Positions 52,396 through 60,534 of a DNA stretch of 64,000 bases are shown here, one piece after another. The notes under the pieces are model-generated. The model was not told the DNA's origin. It worked only from the letters and a program-made list of their open reading frames with translations, and searched no databases. Origin of the DNA: UBA2336 sp964419145. GTDB lineage: Bacteria > Bacteroidota > Bacteroidia > Cytophagales > Cyclobacteriaceae. Position 1 is the stretch's first letter; each line of letters opens with the position of its first letter. The DNA lies in the NCBI GenBank assembly GCA_964419145.1, contig CAYQOM010000002.1, positions 1 to 64,000 of the forward strand, read 5' to 3'. The position numbers were made by a program, and so were the translations under genes.

Positions 52396-52907
52396 GAGTC
52401 GGAAGCTTTTCGTTTCGCAATAACAATGGCCCCGATCATCGCAGCCAATAATAAAATACTGATTACTTCGAAGGGTAATACATAACCACCTTCTCCATAG
52501 CCGAGCAATTTTTCACCGATCACACTTACAGTTACCTCAGCTTGAGGAGCTTGTGATACTTCAAAAGTATGATTCGAAAGTGCGTAAACCGTAAGTACAA
52601 ACCCGCCCAATACCAACACGGCTGTGATAAAAACCTTACCCCAAGCGGGTTTCTCCAATTTTTCATTGATGTGTGTAGTGAGTAGAATCGAAAAGATAAT
52701 CAGCACCACAATACCACCGGCATACACAATTAACTGTGCTGCGGCCAGAAATTGGTAATCGATCATAAAATACAACGCGGCCGTTCCGGCCAGTGCAAAC
52801 AGCAGGTAGACAGCCGCGCGTAAAATCCTTCTACTGGTAACGGCCAAAAGAGAGAAGATGATCATCACTCCTGCAATTGTGTAGAATATGATTGCACTCG
52901 TAGCCAT
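52392..52907 (-). CDS. nuoJ: Complex I subunit J
   Basis: 171 residues, five helices. LRAAVYLLFALAGTAALYF and YAGGIVVLIIFSILLT (the helix with the pi-bulge region) are characteristic. Overlaps nuoI by one base. Confidence 0.93.
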   Translation of the reverse strand: MATSAIIFYTIAGVMIIFSLLAVTSRRILRAAVYLLFALAGTAALYFMIDYQFLAAAQLIVYAGGIVVLIIFSILLTTHINEKLEKPAWGKVFITAVLVLGGFVLTVYALSNHTFEVSQAPQAEVTVSVIGEKLLGYGEGGYVLPFEVISILLLAAMIGAIVIAKRKASDS

Positions 52908-53383
52908 TACTTGATTCCGTCCATAATTTTTGATCCGGGATTATTCAACACTTTCGTCAACTTTGACCGATCGAATACGGCATGCTCAAACGTGTTAGCC
53001 ATCACTATGGCATCGGTAGGGCAGGCGGGTATGCACAGACCACACATGGTACACATTTGAAGGTGATACACGAAGGTGTCCAATGCTTTTACTTTTCTGC
53101 CGTCCACATCAACACGCTTATGAATAATTTCAATAGTACCATTCGGGCAGGCAACCTCGCAAGCCGAACAGCCTGTACATTTATGTTCATTGTTTTCATT
53201 ATGCAGCAACACTACCTCCCCGCGGAAGCGTTCAAACATTTTTAGCGTGTCGCGATTTTCGGGATATTGTTGCGTGATGATCTCTTTCGGATGGGTAAAG
53301 TAATGCCCGGTTACCCGCATACCGGTAATTAAGGACTTCAGTCCGAAGTAGATTTCCTTGAAATAGTTTACTATCCCTTTCAT
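52907..53383 (-). CDS. nuoI: Complex I subunit I (two [4Fe-4S] clusters)
   Basis: 158 residues. Two ferredoxin motifs, CTGCSACEVACPNG and CTMCGLCIPACPTDA, bind clusters N6a and N6b that lead electrons to NuoB. The N-terminal helix (about 1-35) packs on the membrane arm. In a complex without NuoEFG this subunit is the likely entry point for electrons from ferredoxin. 41 bp after nuoH. Confidence 0.95.
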   Translation of the reverse strand: MKGIVNYFKEIYFGLKSLITGMRVTGHYFTHPKEIITQQYPENRDTLKMFERFRGEVVLLHNENNEHKCTGCSACEVACPNGTIEIIHKRVDVDGRKVKALDTFVYHLQMCTMCGLCIPACPTDAIVMANTFEHAVFDRSKLTKVLNNPGSKIMDGIK

Positions 53384-53424
53384 TCAGTGTCTTGCTACTT
53401 ATATCTTATATCTAAAGTCTATTC

Positions 53425-54522
53425 CTATAAATGCCACCCCATCAAACTCAAAAACGCCATCAACACAATGTTCATTAAATTGATGGGCAGCAAATATTTC
53501 CATTCCAATGTCAATAACTGATCAATGCGGAGACGCGGGAATGTCCAGCGGAACCACATCATCAGAAAAATCATAAAGCCAACCTTCCCGAAAAACCAGA
53601 AAATCGGTGGTATAAAATCCATGATGGCATTAAAGCCTTCCCAACTTCCGATATGAAACGGCATCCATCCACCCAGAAAAACGGTAGCACCAATACCGGC
53701 CACGATAAACATGTTGGCAAATTCAGCCAGGAAGAAAAAGGCAAACTTCAATCCCGAGTATTCGGTATGAAAGCCGGCTGTTAATTCCGATTCGGCTTCA
53801 GCAAGATCAAAGGGTCCGCGATTCGTTTCGGCTGTGCTGGCAATCAGGAAAATAACAAAGGCAATCATGGCGGGAATATGACCTTTGAATATCCACCAAC
53901 CATCGGCTTGTGATTCAACAATGGTGCTGAATTGTAGGCTACCCGTCAGCACTACAATAGTTAATAGGGAAAGCGCAACAGATAATTCATAACTGATAAT
54001 CTGCGCTCCTGCCCGCATCGCCCCAATGAGTGAATATTTATTGTTTGACGACCACCCGGCTAACAAAATACCAATCACGCCCAGCGAGGAAACTGCGGCT
54101 ACATATAAAATTCCAATGTCAAAGTCGATGGCGTGTAAACCTTTGGCAAAAGGGAGTGCAGCAATAGCCATAAAGGCAGCGATCATGATCACAAACGGTG
54201 CAAGGTTGAACAAAAATTTGTCTGCGTCTTTATTGATCAACGGTTCCTTTAGCAAAAGTTTGATTACATCGGCCAACGTTTGAGCAGTGCCCCATTTACC
54301 AACACGCATCGGACCGAGGCGTTGCTGAATAACCGCACTCACTTTTCGTTCGGCATACACCAACACTAACCCCAATATGGCAAACAACAACATGAATGTG
54401 ATGCCCACCAATACCATTTCCAGTATTACCACCGTTCCCGGCTCAAACCGTGCTGATAATCCTTCGTGGATGGCGCGTGTGAGGTAGGAAAAGTCGTAGA
54501 GCCACTTCATGCTATCGGTCAA
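53425..54522 (-). CDS. nuoH: Complex I subunit H
   Basis: 365 residues, eight to nine helices. ERKVSAVIQQRLGPMRVGKW at the quinone-channel entrance, TNRGPFDLAEAESELTAGFH (the acidic loop) and FFLAEFANMF are diagnostic. Overlaps nuoD by 11 bp, which leaves no room for nuoEFG at their usual position. Confidence 0.96.
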   Translation of the reverse strand: MTDSMKWLYDFSYLTRAIHEGLSARFEPGTVVILEMVLVGITFMLLFAILGLVLVYAERKVSAVIQQRLGPMRVGKWGTAQTLADVIKLLLKEPLINKDADKFLFNLAPFVIMIAAFMAIAALPFAKGLHAIDFDIGILYVAAVSSLGVIGILLAGWSSNNKYSLIGAMRAGAQIISYELSVALSLLTIVVLTGSLQFSTIVESQADGWWIFKGHIPAMIAFVIFLIASTAETNRGPFDLAEAESELTAGFHTEYSGLKFAFFFLAEFANMFIVAGIGATVFLGGWMPFHIGSWEGFNAIMDFIPPIFWFFGKVGFMIFLMMWFRWTFPRLRIDQLLTLEWKYLLPINLMNIVLMAFLSLMGWHL

Positions 54523-55630
54523 TATCGGGTATAACTAAATCAATGGTCGACATGATAGCTACGAGGTCGGCAATTTTACAACCCTGTGCCATGTGATTCA
54601 ATGCAGATAAATTACTGAAGCCCGGAGAGCGAAACTTCAATCGGTACGGACTTTTTTGTCCTTCACTGATGATGTACACGCCAAACTCACCACGGGCGGT
54701 TTCTACTTTCTGATAGAATTCACCTTTGGGTAATTTGATTACTGCCTTGGTGGGCGCTTTAAAAGGTCCTTCCGGTATATTATCGATAAGTTGCTCAATG
54801 ATGGAGAGCGATTCCCACATTTCATCAATGCGGCATTGATAGCGTGCAAAGCAATCACCTTCCGTGCGAAGAATTTCTTTAAACTGCACTTTATCGTAAG
54901 CGCTGTAGGGATGATGCTTGCGTACATCGCATGAAAATCCGGAAGCTCTTCCAGAAGGTCCGGTTACGCCAAAGGAAATGGCATCGGCTTTTGAGAGTTT
55001 TCCTATGCCCATCGTGCGTTGACGGAAGATGACATTGTTGGAAAGCAGGTCATCATACTCCGGTAATTTCTTTTTGAAGTGGGCAATGAAATCTTTGGTG
55101 CGTTTTTGAAAATTCGGATGGATATCGAACATTAACCCGCCCGGCACATTGTAGTTCATGGTCAAACGTGCGCCACAGGTTTCTTCAAAAATGTCCGTGA
55201 TCATTTCGCGATCGCGAAAGCCATACAGAAAAGTGGTGATGGCGCCTAAGTCCATCCCCATTACGCCCCACCAAAGTTGGTGTGATGACAAGCGTGTAAG
55301 TTCGCCAATAATGGTACGAATAACTTTTACCCGTTCGGGTACCTCCAGTTGCAAGCCCATTTCCACACCAAGGCAAACCGCTTCGTTGTTGATGTGGCAC
55401 GAGAGGTAATCCATCCGGTCGGTAAGGTGCACGATTTGCTGATAACTATCGTGCTCACACATTTTTTCAATAGAACGGTGAATGTAACCGATGTGTGGTT
55501 CTACTTTTCGGATTATCTCACCATCCAACGACAACACAAGACGCAATACCCCGTGTGTAGACGGATGTTGCGGCCCCATATTGATGAAGTATTCCTGCGA
55601 CTCAAGCGGTGTGGTGATTACATCTTCCAT
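54512..55630 (-). CDS. nuoD: Complex I subunit D (49-kDa)
   Basis: 372 residues. NMGPQHPSTHGVLRLVLSLD with the quinone-site His, HIGYIHRSIEKM, and ARGEFGVYIISEG and LVAIMSTIDLVIPDIDR at the end. Separate from NuoC (no CD fusion). Forms the quinone pocket with NuoB. Start overlaps the nuoC stop. Confidence 0.96.
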   Translation of the reverse strand: MEDVITTPLESQEYFINMGPQHPSTHGVLRLVLSLDGEIIRKVEPHIGYIHRSIEKMCEHDSYQQIVHLTDRMDYLSCHINNEAVCLGVEMGLQLEVPERVKVIRTIIGELTRLSSHQLWWGVMGMDLGAITTFLYGFRDREMITDIFEETCGARLTMNYNVPGGLMFDIHPNFQKRTKDFIAHFKKKLPEYDDLLSNNVIFRQRTMGIGKLSKADAISFGVTGPSGRASGFSCDVRKHHPYSAYDKVQFKEILRTEGDCFARYQCRIDEMWESLSIIEQLIDNIPEGPFKAPTKAVIKLPKGEFYQKVETARGEFGVYIISEGQKSPYRLKFRSPGFSNLSALNHMAQGCKIADLVAIMSTIDLVIPDIDR

Positions 55631-56088
55631 CAGTAAGCAATCATGTTTACAGGGTCTACGTAATCTTTCCGCATGGGGTAGCCAACCCAGTCATCAGTTA
55701 ATAGCAGTCTTCTTAGGTCTGGATGATTTTTGAAAACGATTCCATATAGATCAAAAATTTCGCGCTCATGAAATTCGGCTGTGCGATACAGATCGCATAC
55801 GGTGTCAATCTCCGGATTTTCGCGTGAATTAATTTTTGCTTTGATAACCACCATGTGATTCAGTGTAGTGGATTTCAGGTGGTAGACTACTTCCATGTGT
55901 TGCGGCCAATCAACACCGGTTTGGCAAAACAGGTAATCAATTAAAGTTTGAGGATTTGACTTCAGTTCAGCCAGTAATGCACGGATTTTTTCGGACGGAA
56001 TGGTTGCCTGTAAATACTGGGTACCCTGAACGATTTCCGCTTCGGGTACCCGTTGTAGTATGAAATCTTTTAATGAATCGTTGTCCAT
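55630..56088 (-). CDS. nuoC: Complex I subunit C (30-kDa)
   Basis: 152 residues. The family signature is in TAEFHEREIFDLYGIVFKNH and then LRRLLLTDDWVGYPMRKDY. 52 bp separate it from nuoB; the gap contains a perfect CCCCTCTCCT hairpin. Confidence 0.95.
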   Translation of the reverse strand: MDNDSLKDFILQRVPEAEIVQGTQYLQATIPSEKIRALLAELKSNPQTLIDYLFCQTGVDWPQHMEVVYHLKSTTLNHMVVIKAKINSRENPEIDTVCDLYRTAEFHEREIFDLYGIVFKNHPDLRRLLLTDDWVGYPMRKDYVDPVNMIAY

Positions 56089-56104
56089 TCAATATTTGTT
56101 ACCT

Positions 56105-56128
56105 CCCCTCTCCTAAATAGGAGAGGGG
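56105..56128. repeat. Small perfect hairpin between nuoB and nuoC
   Basis: CCCCTCTCCT (56105-56114) and AGGAGAGGGG (56119-56128), loop AAAT, then a partial further copy (AAGGGGTGAGG). No T-run follows on either strand. Looks like a dispersed palindromic repeat placed inside the operon; it may affect mRNA stability. Confidence 0.6.
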
Positions 56129-56140
56129 TAAGGGGTGAGG

Positions 56141-56710
56141 TTACACAAAATCCTTCATCGGGTCGCGTGGCTCTGCCAGCGACTCGCCTTTTATCTTTTT
56201 CTGCAACTGCAGTATACCGTATAACAACGCTTCTGGTCGTGGGGGACAACCCGGAACGTACACATCCACAGGAATCACATGATCAGCACCTTTTACCACC
56301 GAGTATGTATTATAATAGAATGGCCCGCCCGAAGTAGCGCAGGCACCCATGGCAATTACGTATTTCGGATCGGCCATCTGGTCGTACAATCGCTTGAGCA
56401 CGGGCGCCATTTTGTTCACGATGGTTCCAGCAATAACAATCAAGTCGGCCTGACGGGGTGTAGCACGGGCTACTTCCGTTCCAAACCGCGACCAATCATG
56501 GCGACTGGCACCGGTGGCCATCATTTCAATGGCGCAACAGCTGGTGCCAAATACAAGTGGCCAAAGAGAATTTGCACGCGACCAGTTTACAACACTGTCA
56601 ATTGATGTGATAACAATGTTGCTGCCGGGTCCGCGCACCACTTCTCCAGGAAAATCCTTGAGAAGTTCCTGGTGTTGCTGTGGGTTTATCGTGTTTTGAT
56701 TTACTCCCAT
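56141..56710 (-). CDS. nuoB: Complex I subunit B (cluster N2)
   Basis: 189 residues from the ATG at 56710, which overlaps nuoA by 10 bp; the frame is open further up but that part only translates nuoA out of frame. Cluster N2 cysteines: FGTSCCAIEMM, GACATSGG and VPGCPPRPEAL. Delivers electrons to quinone with NuoD. The N-terminal extension (about 1-40) is polar. Confidence 0.95.
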   Translation of the reverse strand: MGVNQNTINPQQHQELLKDFPGEVVRGPGSNIVITSIDSVVNWSRANSLWPLVFGTSCCAIEMMATGASRHDWSRFGTEVARATPRQADLIVIAGTIVNKMAPVLKRLYDQMADPKYVIAMGACATSGGPFYYNTYSVVKGADHVIPVDVYVPGCPPRPEALLYGILQLQKKIKGESLAEPRDPMKDFV

Positions 56711-57051
56711 TTCAAGGCTTTCTTTTTCCAGGCATATAACAACCCAAGTCCAAGAATGATCAGAAAAATTAAAATTTCTATAAAGGCAGACAACCCGACT
56801 TTTTTCATCACAACGGCCCAAGGAAAAATGAAAACCGTTTCCACATCGAAGATGAGGAAGAGGATCGCGAACAGGTAATACCCCACCCGAAACTGAATCC
56901 AGGATGTACCTTGGGTGGGCACTCCGCATTCATAGGGTTCTTCTTTCAGCGGGTTTTTTGATTTTGGCGCCAAAAGGTTGGAGGCCAGGATGCCGGCACC
57001 TACCATTATTACTCCACCGATGAAGAATATAATCAGGGCTTCGCTGCTCAT
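56701..57051 (-). CDS. nuoA: Complex I subunit A
   Basis: 116 residues, three helices. EPYECGVPTQGTSWIQFRVG, YYLFAILFLIFDVETVFIFP are diagnostic. First nuo gene; 80 bp downstream of korB on the same strand, so the complex probably shares a transcript with the oxidoreductase. Confidence 0.95.
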   Translation of the reverse strand: MSSEALIIFFIGGVIMVGAGILASNLLAPKSKNPLKEEPYECGVPTQGTSWIQFRVGYYLFAILFLIFDVETVFIFPWAVVMKKVGLSAFIEILIFLIILGLGLLYAWKKKALKWE

Positions 57052-57131
57052 TGATTAATGATTTACCTTTCTTTCAAAAATATGTAAAAGTTGGCAGTTG
57101 AAAATGCCTGCTTACAGCATTTGTACACTGC

Positions 57132-58166
57132 TTACTTAATCTCCCAAATCTCTCCGCTATTTAACAAATCGTCCACTGAATGGTGTCGTGCATTCGCGGT
57201 TATCTTTTCGCGTTCTTCTGCAATCGCTTCATCATATGTTTTTGCCCTGACTTCACGAATAACTCCCAAGGCCATCGGGAAGTGAGGTGGTGCCATCCGG
57301 GCAAGCATTAGGTGAAGCGTTGGATCTTCATTGTGTGCATCATGAACAAGGATGTCGTTTTCGGTGATGCCATTTTCGCCAATCGTTACAACTTCAAGTT
57401 TTAATCCGTTCAGGCGAATGCCTTTTTTGTTATCCTTCCCAAAAAGCAACGGTTGCCCATGCTTTACATGCAATTGAAAATCATCGCGGTTTTGTTTTGC
57501 AGTAACGGCTGCATGGGTATCATCATTGAAGATGACGCAGTTTTGCAATACTTCTACCAGTGATGTGCCAACATGTTTGGCGGCATGAACGAAAATCTCC
57601 GTCATCAGCTTCGGATTGGTATCAATGGTACGGGCATAGAAAGTGCCTTGTGCGCCAATCACCAGTTCGGCAGCATGGAACGGACGTTCAATAGAACCGT
57701 AAGGTGTTGACTTGGTTACCAAACCTGCTGGAGAAGTGGGGGAGTATTGCCCTTTGGTGAGGCCATAAATCTCATTGTTAAAGAGTATAATGTTGATGTC
57801 AATGTTTCTGCGCAGCGCGTGAATAAAATGATTGCCACCAATGGCCAGCGCATCACCATCGCCTTGAATTTCCCATACACTCAGTTTCGGATTCGCCAGC
57901 TTCACACCTGTGGCTACTGCCGGTCCACGCCCGTGAATGGTATGGAAGCCATATGTATTCATATAATAAGGAAAGCGTGAGGCGCAACCGATACCCGACA
58001 CGAACACAAAATTTTCGCGGGGAATATTAAGCTGCGGTAATGCATTGGTCATGGCTGAGAGGATGGAATAATCGCCACAGCCTGGGCACCACCGTACCAG
58101 CTGATCGCTTTCAAAATCTTTTTTAGTGAGTGGTTTTTGTTGCGGTATATCTATTGTGTTTTCCAT
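57132..58166 (-). CDS. korB: 2-oxoacid:ferredoxin oxidoreductase beta subunit
   Basis: 344 residues. Fe-S cysteines Cys27 and Cys30 (RWCPGCGDYSIL), Cys61 (GIGCASRFP) and one near 200 (EVLQNCVIF). Thiamine pyrophosphate site QGDGDALAIGGNHF at 101-114 with NNEIYGLTKGQ. With KorA it oxidatively decarboxylates a 2-oxoacid (probably 2-oxoglutarate) to the acyl-CoA and reduces ferredoxin. 4 bp after korA. Confidence 0.9.
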   Translation of the reverse strand: MENTIDIPQQKPLTKKDFESDQLVRWCPGCGDYSILSAMTNALPQLNIPRENFVFVSGIGCASRFPYYMNTYGFHTIHGRGPAVATGVKLANPKLSVWEIQGDGDALAIGGNHFIHALRRNIDINIILFNNEIYGLTKGQYSPTSPAGLVTKSTPYGSIERPFHAAELVIGAQGTFYARTIDTNPKLMTEIFVHAAKHVGTSLVEVLQNCVIFNDDTHAAVTAKQNRDDFQLHVKHGQPLLFGKDNKKGIRLNGLKLEVVTIGENGITENDILVHDAHNEDPTLHLMLARMAPPHFPMALGVIREVRAKTYDEAIAEEREKITANARHHSVDDLLNSGEIWEIK

Positions 58167-58170
58167 GTGA

Positions 58171-60030
58171 TCAATCTTTTAGGTTTTCTAAGAAAACTTC
58201 CTTCAGTTCGGTAACCAAAAAGGGTTGACCCTGAATTTTGGTGTACGATAAAATATTCATGCCGGGAAACTTACTCCGCAGCAGCGAAGCGAATTGTCCC
58301 ATGTTTAATTCACACACCAAAATCTTGTCGTACCTCTCAAACACCGCCTGAGTATTTTTCGGTAGGGGGTTAATGACGTTGAAATGAACAAAATCAATTT
58401 TCCGGTTGGCGTGCTGCAGTTCGGTTACTGCAGTGCGCAGTCCACCAAAGGTACCGCCCCACCCCACAACCAGTAGTTTGCCATCACCATTTCCCTGTAC
58501 TTCCAGTTCAGGAAGGTAATTGGCCACGCGTTCGACTTTCTCAGCACGCGTTCGAACCATTTTTTCGTGATTCTGTGGATCGTATGAAACGTTACCGGTT
58601 TTTTCCTGCTTCTCCAATCCGCCAATGCGGTGTTCAAATCCCGGTGTACCGGGTACGGCCCAGCCGCGCGCCAGTGTTTCTGCATCGCGAACGTAAGGGT
58701 AATAAACGCCATTGTCCTTATGCGGCTCACGAAGCGTAATGGGTGGCAGGTCTGCAGTTTTTGGAAACTTCCAGGGTTCCGAACCATTGGCCAGGTATCC
58801 ATCCGTTAATAGGATTACCGGTGTCATGTGTTCAATGGCAATTTTTGCTGCCAGGTATGCAAAGTCGAAGCAGTTTGCGGGAGTGCTGGCTGCCAACACC
58901 ACAGCCGGACTTTCACTGTTGCGTCCATACACGGCAATGTTAATGTCGGCTTGTTCCGTTTTTGTGGGTAGTCCGGTTGAGGGACCACCGCGTTGAACGT
59001 CAACTACTACCAACGGTATTTCCGCCATCACGGCTAGTCCAATAGCTTCACCTTTCAAGGCAATACCCGGACCTGATGATGTGGTGACACCCAATTGACC
59101 CGCGTAGCTCGCACCAATGGCGGAACACACGGCTGCAATTTCATCTTCAGCTTGCATGGTGATAACACCTAAGTTCTTGTGACGCGATAGTTCATGCAGA
59201 ATATCGGATGCAGGAGTGATGGGATATGAGCCCAGAAAAAGTTTTTTGCCCACTTTTTCGGCAGCAGCCATTAAGCCCCATGCCGTTGCCGTGTTTCCGG
59301 ATATGTGCCGGTACGTTCCTTTTTCGATTTGAGCAGGCGGCACTTTGTACATGGCTGGCAAGGCTTCAATGGTTTCAGCATAGTGAAAGCCCGCATTCAA
59401 TGCACGCTTATTTCCTTCGGCCAAAGCCGGAGTCTTTTTGAATTTTGAATCGATGTATTTCTCTGTCTCTTTTAACGAACGATCGAACAACCAGTACATC
59501 ATGCCCAGGGCAAACATGTTCTTGGAGCGCATGATGCTTTTGTTGTCCAGTTGAAGTCCTTCCAAAGCCGTTTTGGTAAGGGAGGAGATTGGTGCTTCTA
59601 CCACATTGTAATCGGCCAACGTTCCATCCTCTAAAGGGTTGGTCACAAAGCCTGCCTTTTCAATGTTGCGATCTACAAAGGCATCCAGATCAACGATAAC
59701 GTTGCCCCCTTTGCGGGCAAATTGCAGGTTAGATTTCAGTGCAGCCGGATTCATCGCCACCAGCACATCGGCCTGATCGCCCGGTGTATAAATATCAATC
59801 TTACCGATCTGTACCTGGAAGCCGGATACACCTTCAACGGTTCCCTGAGGAGCGCGTATTTCGGCCGGAAAATCCGGAAACGTGGCCAGGTCGTTTCCCC
59901 ACAAAGCAGATGTAAAACTGAATTGCGAACCGGTAAGCTGCATTCCGTCCCCGGAATCGCCAGCAAACCGGATAACCACTTTTTCCAGTTCCTTAGTCGT
60001 TTTTTTGCCGTTTATCGCTGTTTCGCTCAT
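58171..60030 (-). CDS. korA: 2-oxoacid:ferredoxin oxidoreductase alpha subunit (gamma-alpha fusion)
   Basis: 619 residues. The N-terminal gamma-type domain (about 10-195: VVIRFAGDSGDGMQLTGSQF) is fused to the alpha domain (about 200-619: GLMAAAEKVGKKLFLGSYPI, TPASDILHELSRH, TSSGPGIALKGEAIGLAVMA, RGGPSTGLPTKTEQADI). This is the two-subunit KorAB architecture. Substrate specificity between pyruvate and 2-oxoglutarate cannot be read directly. First gene of the kor-nuo run; 133 bp from the divergent ferredoxin with a Crp/Fnr-type palindrome between. Confidence 0.92.
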   Translation of the reverse strand: MSETAINGKKTTKELEKVVIRFAGDSGDGMQLTGSQFSFTSALWGNDLATFPDFPAEIRAPQGTVEGVSGFQVQIGKIDIYTPGDQADVLVAMNPAALKSNLQFARKGGNVIVDLDAFVDRNIEKAGFVTNPLEDGTLADYNVVEAPISSLTKTALEGLQLDNKSIMRSKNMFALGMMYWLFDRSLKETEKYIDSKFKKTPALAEGNKRALNAGFHYAETIEALPAMYKVPPAQIEKGTYRHISGNTATAWGLMAAAEKVGKKLFLGSYPITPASDILHELSRHKNLGVITMQAEDEIAAVCSAIGASYAGQLGVTTSSGPGIALKGEAIGLAVMAEIPLVVVDVQRGGPSTGLPTKTEQADINIAVYGRNSESPAVVLAASTPANCFDFAYLAAKIAIEHMTPVILLTDGYLANGSEPWKFPKTADLPPITLREPHKDNGVYYPYVRDAETLARGWAVPGTPGFEHRIGGLEKQEKTGNVSYDPQNHEKMVRTRAEKVERVANYLPELEVQGNGDGKLLVVGWGGTFGGLRTAVTELQHANRKIDFVHFNVINPLPKNTQAVFERYDKILVCELNMGQFASLLRSKFPGMNILSYTKIQGQPFLVTELKEVFLENLKD

Positions 60031-60127
60031 GGCCAGTAATTTCTATGTTAAATTTAATCTACCCGACTCAGAATAGCTACGGGTTTAAAAATTGGTCTAG
60101 TTTATATTTATTCCTTATATTCAAACA

Positions 60128-60139
60128 TGACATTGGTCA
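60128..60139. promoter_or_regulatory. Crp/Fnr-type palindrome in the kor-nuo/ferredoxin divergent promoter
   Basis: TGACATTGGTCA, within ATGAC-N4-GTCAT. It lies 25-36 bp upstream of the ferredoxin start and about 100 bp upstream of korA. In the ferredoxin direction a -7-like TATATTCA (60117-60124) would put the site over the transcription start, which suggests repression. In the korA direction only a weak TAAACTAG lies at the 29.5-bp distance. Confidence 0.5.
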
Positions 60140-60163
60140 TATCGTTCCACTAAATTCATCATT

Positions 60164-60466
60164 ATGCCCTACATAATTTGTGAACCCTGTGTAAGTACGT
60201 GCGACACTGCCTGTGTAGATGTTTGCCCGGTGGATTGTATCCATGGTCCGATAAACAAAGACGGTAGCGGATCGGAAGTTAAAGAACCCGGTTTCGATAA
60301 AAACGGAAAGCAACTTTACATCAATCCGGAAGTTTGCATTGATTGCGATGCTTGCGTACCAGCCTGCCCGGTAGAAGCAATTTTTGAAGAGAGCCAGGTA
60401 CCGGAACAGTGGAAGGGATACATTGCACAGAATTATGAGTTCTTTGGCGTTCAGCCTCCGGCATGA
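60164..60466 (+). CDS. Ferredoxin (two-cluster, FdxA-like)
   Basis: 100 residues. First motif CEPCVSTCDTACVDVCPVDC (Cys6-x2-Cys9 onward), second CIDCDACVPACP at 58-69. A long loop (GSGSEVKEPGFDKNGKQLY) separates them, and the C-terminal helix-like tail PEQWKGYIAQNYEFF is typical of FdxA-like 7Fe/8Fe ferredoxins. Soluble electron carrier, the natural partner of KorAB and possible donor to the NuoEFG-less complex I transcribed divergently. Confidence 0.92.
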   Translation: MPYIICEPCVSTCDTACVDVCPVDCIHGPINKDGSGSEVKEPGFDKNGKQLYINPEVCIDCDACVPACPVEAIFEESQVPEQWKGYIAQNYEFFGVQPPA

Positions 60467-60492
60467 TGGATATCATCGTTTGATATTGAAGT

Positions 60493-60519
60493 TGTCCTAC
60501 CTTTGTGTAGGACATTTTT
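60493..60519 (+). terminator. Terminator hairpin after the ferredoxin, overlapping a -7 box
   Basis: TGTCCTAC (60493-60500) pairs with GTAGGACA (60507-60514), followed by TTTTTG. The same bases contain TACCTTTG (60498-60505), an exact TAnnTTTG -7 box for the next gene, whose ATG is at 60535. TTTG at 60479 is only 15 bp away and is a poor -33 element. Confidence 0.6.
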
Positions 60520-60534
60520 GTTTGGGGATACATC

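Noticed and set aside
56711..56929. 73-codon N-terminal extension of NuoB
   Set aside because: It runs antisense-free but out of frame through nuoA and has no NuoB-like sequence; the ATG at 56710 gives the normal length.
57052..57131. Separate nuo promoter between korB and nuoA
   Set aside because: No TAnnTTTG box or operator seen in the 80-bp gap; cotranscription with kor is simpler.
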